A DNA stretch of 64,000 bases. Origin: Bacteroidales bacterium (GTDB taxonomy: Bacteria > Bacteroidota > Bacteroidia > Bacteroidales > P3). Below, in pieces: positions 62,413 through 64,000 of the stretch. Under the pieces are notes generated by a model. The model made no database searches. It was not told the origin of the DNA and was given only the letters and a program-made list of their open reading frames with translations. Within the stretch, counting starts at the first letter, position 1. Every line of letters begins with the position of its first letter. The stretch lies in contig JAFZPH010000048.1 of NCBI GenBank assembly GCA_017550405.1, positions 49,359 through 113,358 on the forward strand, written 5' to 3'. Position numbers and translations under genes: made by a program.

Positions 62413-64000
62413 ATGACATCACTTCATCGCAAAATTAAAATCGGGAAGGTCCTGTTGATGGTCTCGTTTGTATTAGCGTGCAATCTCACCAATGCACAGG
62501 CCGATTACTGTAAAGGATTGAAAAACCCATCCTCATTCGTCATCAGCAACTCCGGAAACAGTGCCAACGCCCAATGGTATGGCTACACGGGGAGCAAGGA
62601 CAACTATACGAGTACTTGCAACGACTGGGGTATGCGTCAGTGGGGAACCGTCATCGCCGCGTCACAGCTGGCTTCGACTACATCCGGCAGCAGCTGCACT
62701 AACGGCAATTCGGTCAACTACGCTGGTCAGTCGGACTATATGAACCGGTTCGTTATCAAAGGTGCCGGCACCGACCCGCTCACCTACAACCATCTGTCGT
62801 ACCTGCCGCCAGACTCGTCATATGTCCGTTCCATCCGTCTGGGCAACAACTGTGGAGGCACGCACGAAGCCGAGATGCTTTGCTACGAATTTGACGTTAT
62901 GCCGCAGAACGCCTTGATCTTTATCTGGTATGCCCTTTCGCTCCAGAACGGGCAGCACTCCATATCCGAAAATCCAGAGTTCGCCATACAGATTGAACGC
63001 CAAAATATCCTTACAGGCGTCTGGCAACCGATTGGTGGCGACACACTCTGCTTCATCCGTCCCACCCCGGCAGGCTCCGGCTCCGACGTATCGCCCTTCT
63101 ATGTAGGCAGCACCGGCTCGCACAACTCGGGAGCCTCTTACGGATGCAATATCTACCTGCCGTGGAACAAGGTGGCTATCAACTTGAACAATTATCTGTT
63201 CGAGCGCGTACGTATCAAGATTGGTGCGGGCGACTGCAGTATGTCTGCCCATTATGCCTGCGCCTACATCGCGGGTGAATGCCAGCCGATTGAAATTAAG
63301 AGTTCTGGATGTCCCTCGGGTTCTACTCAGGTTGTGGACACCTTGCGTGCCCCCAAAGGATTGAACAGTTATAGGTGGTATAAAAGCAACTCGGGCATGG
63401 AGGGCATCAATAGCCTGCTGAGTGTTCCCGAGAGTATACAGTTCACACCGCTCACCACCAACAGTGCCGCCAACCATACCTACCTCTGCCAAAGCGACGA
63501 CTTTCTCGTGACGGAAGGCTCCATGGCCGGCCAATACACCAATCTGCAGGTATTCCGCTGCGACATGACTTCGTATATGAACCCTGACATTCCCATCACC
63601 TCAAAAGTATACGTAAGCGTTAATAACACCAAGCCCTCAATGTCCATCGACACCCTCAAGAACTGCGACAAAGAGGTCATGTTCATCAACAAGAGTTACA
63701 TCCCCAACATCACGCAGGGAGTGGACAAGGCGAAAACGAAATGGTGGTTCCACAACCAAGACGTCGTCGACTCTGCCATGGGCGACAGCATCACCTACCG
63801 CTTCGACCGCATCGGCGCCTACGAGGTGACCTGCCGTTCTTTCTTCTGTGATGACAACACCTGCTTCAGCGATAGCACCTACACCGTCAACGTCCTCGGT
63901 CCCCCCGACACCCGCATCCTTGCCTCGGCCCTCGAAGTCTGCGACTCCGAAGTTGTCGTCCTCCGCGACGACACTCCCGGCTCCGTACGCCGCGACTGGA
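62413..64000 (+). CDS. Secreted PKD-domain surface protein, 3' end outside the window
   Basis: An open frame of 529 codons from ATG 62413 that continues past the window edge, so it is partial. The N-terminus is a Sec signal (MTSLHRKIKIGKVLLMVSF with a basic N-region, cleavage after NAQA). About residues 30-330 are an unrecognised Ser/Asn/Tyr-rich, Cys-containing beta domain; residues about 430-500 look like a PKD domain (KTKWWFHNQDVVD, SITYRFDRIGAYEVTC, YTVNVLGPP). The style resembles T9SS gliding-associated surface proteins but the C-terminal signal cannot be seen. It follows the tRNA-Val terminator by about 120 bases; the gap at 62293-62412 is AT-rich without a clear promoter. The ATG at 62408 is closed by a stop two codons later, so 62413 is the start. 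Confidence 0.8.
   Translation, partial: MTSLHRKIKIGKVLLMVSFVLACNLTNAQADYCKGLKNPSSFVISNSGNSANAQWYGYTGSKDNYTSTCNDWGMRQWGTVIAASQLASTTSGSSCTNGNSVNYAGQSDYMNRFVIKGAGTDPLTYNHLSYLPPDSSYVRSIRLGNNCGGTHEAEMLCYEFDVMPQNALIFIWYALSLQNGQHSISENPEFAIQIERQNILTGVWQPIGGDTLCFIRPTPAGSGSDVSPFYVGSTGSHNSGASYGCNIYLPWNKVAINLNNYLFERVRIKIGAGDCSMSAHYACAYIAGECQPIEIKSSGCPSGSTQVVDTLRAPKGLNSYRWYKSNSGMEGINSLLSVPESIQFTPLTTNSAANHTYLCQSDDFLVTEGSMAGQYTNLQVFRCDMTSYMNPDIPITSKVYVSVNNTKPSMSIDTLKNCDKEVMFINKSYIPNITQGVDKAKTKWWFHNQDVVDSAMGDSITYRFDRIGAYEVTCRSFFCDDNTCFSDSTYTVNVLGPPDTRILASALEVCDSEVVVLRDDTPGSVRRDW

Overview
The window reads as chromosomal DNA of a member of the Bacteroidota, most likely order Bacteroidales, at roughly 50% G+C. 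The evidence is the repeated TAnnTTTG (-7) promoter box, several SPII lipoproteins, secreted proteins with a type IX secretion (T9SS) C-terminal signal, a SusC-like TonB-dependent receptor, a DUF4294 and a DUF4296 protein, and a methylmalonyl-CoA mutase small subunit. I cannot name a genus. No rRNA, CRISPR array, transposase or prophage is visible. About 46 protein genes and two tRNA genes are supported; the last gene runs off the right edge.

Layout: 1-10 kb holds envelope genes (RlpA-like protein, kdsC, a deacetylase-like protein, an S66 LD-carboxypeptidase, an S41 lipoprotein peptidase), a three-gene redox-sensor-like operon (DRTGG protein, RsbW-like ATPase, sensory-type [FeFe]-hydrogenase-like protein), a PlsC-type acyltransferase, DUF4294 and an NlpC/P60 peptidase. 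10-19 kb holds an acyl-CoA ligase, holA, a TonB-dependent receptor with a coupled ADP-ribosylglycohydrolase, and a T9SS protein with two near-identical repeats. 19-24 kb is a leftward run lysS - Eco29kI-type restriction-modification pair - MBL hydrolase - ung, in which the AT-rich pair looks inserted, followed by tRNA-Gln. 24-27 kb is a lipoprotein cluster headed by a 61-residue peptide gene. 27.7-41 kb is tilS and a single 12-kb gene for a 3999-residue T9SS surface protein. 41-54 kb carries housekeeping genes (rlmB, a LolD-like ATPase, hutI, ruvB, a universal stress protein, a HI0933-type flavoprotein, an ABC-F protein, tonB, an AddA-like helicase-nuclease). 54-64 kb carries mutA, an LptF/G permease, sufE, a SufT/MIP18-like gene, an OppC-like permease, lipoproteins, tRNA-Val and the 5' part of a PKD-type secreted protein.

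Most worth a second look: (1) a family of about 30-35 bp intergenic repeats (core AACCCCAAATCGGTCATTAG) with eight copies at several loci, one pair forming a perfect 12-bp hairpin and one pair flanking the S41 gene directly; (2) the orphan sensory-hydrogenase operon; (3) the mosaic lipoprotein with a low-G+C, Tyr/Asn-rich C-terminal domain behind a small peptide gene; (4) the RM insertion between lysS and its neighbours; (5) a dyad that encloses the -7 box of the 59.8-kb lipoprotein promoter. Many long open frames of this region begin with a translated -7 box (Met-Tyr-Phe/Leu-Cys), so starts were corrected with promoter positions.
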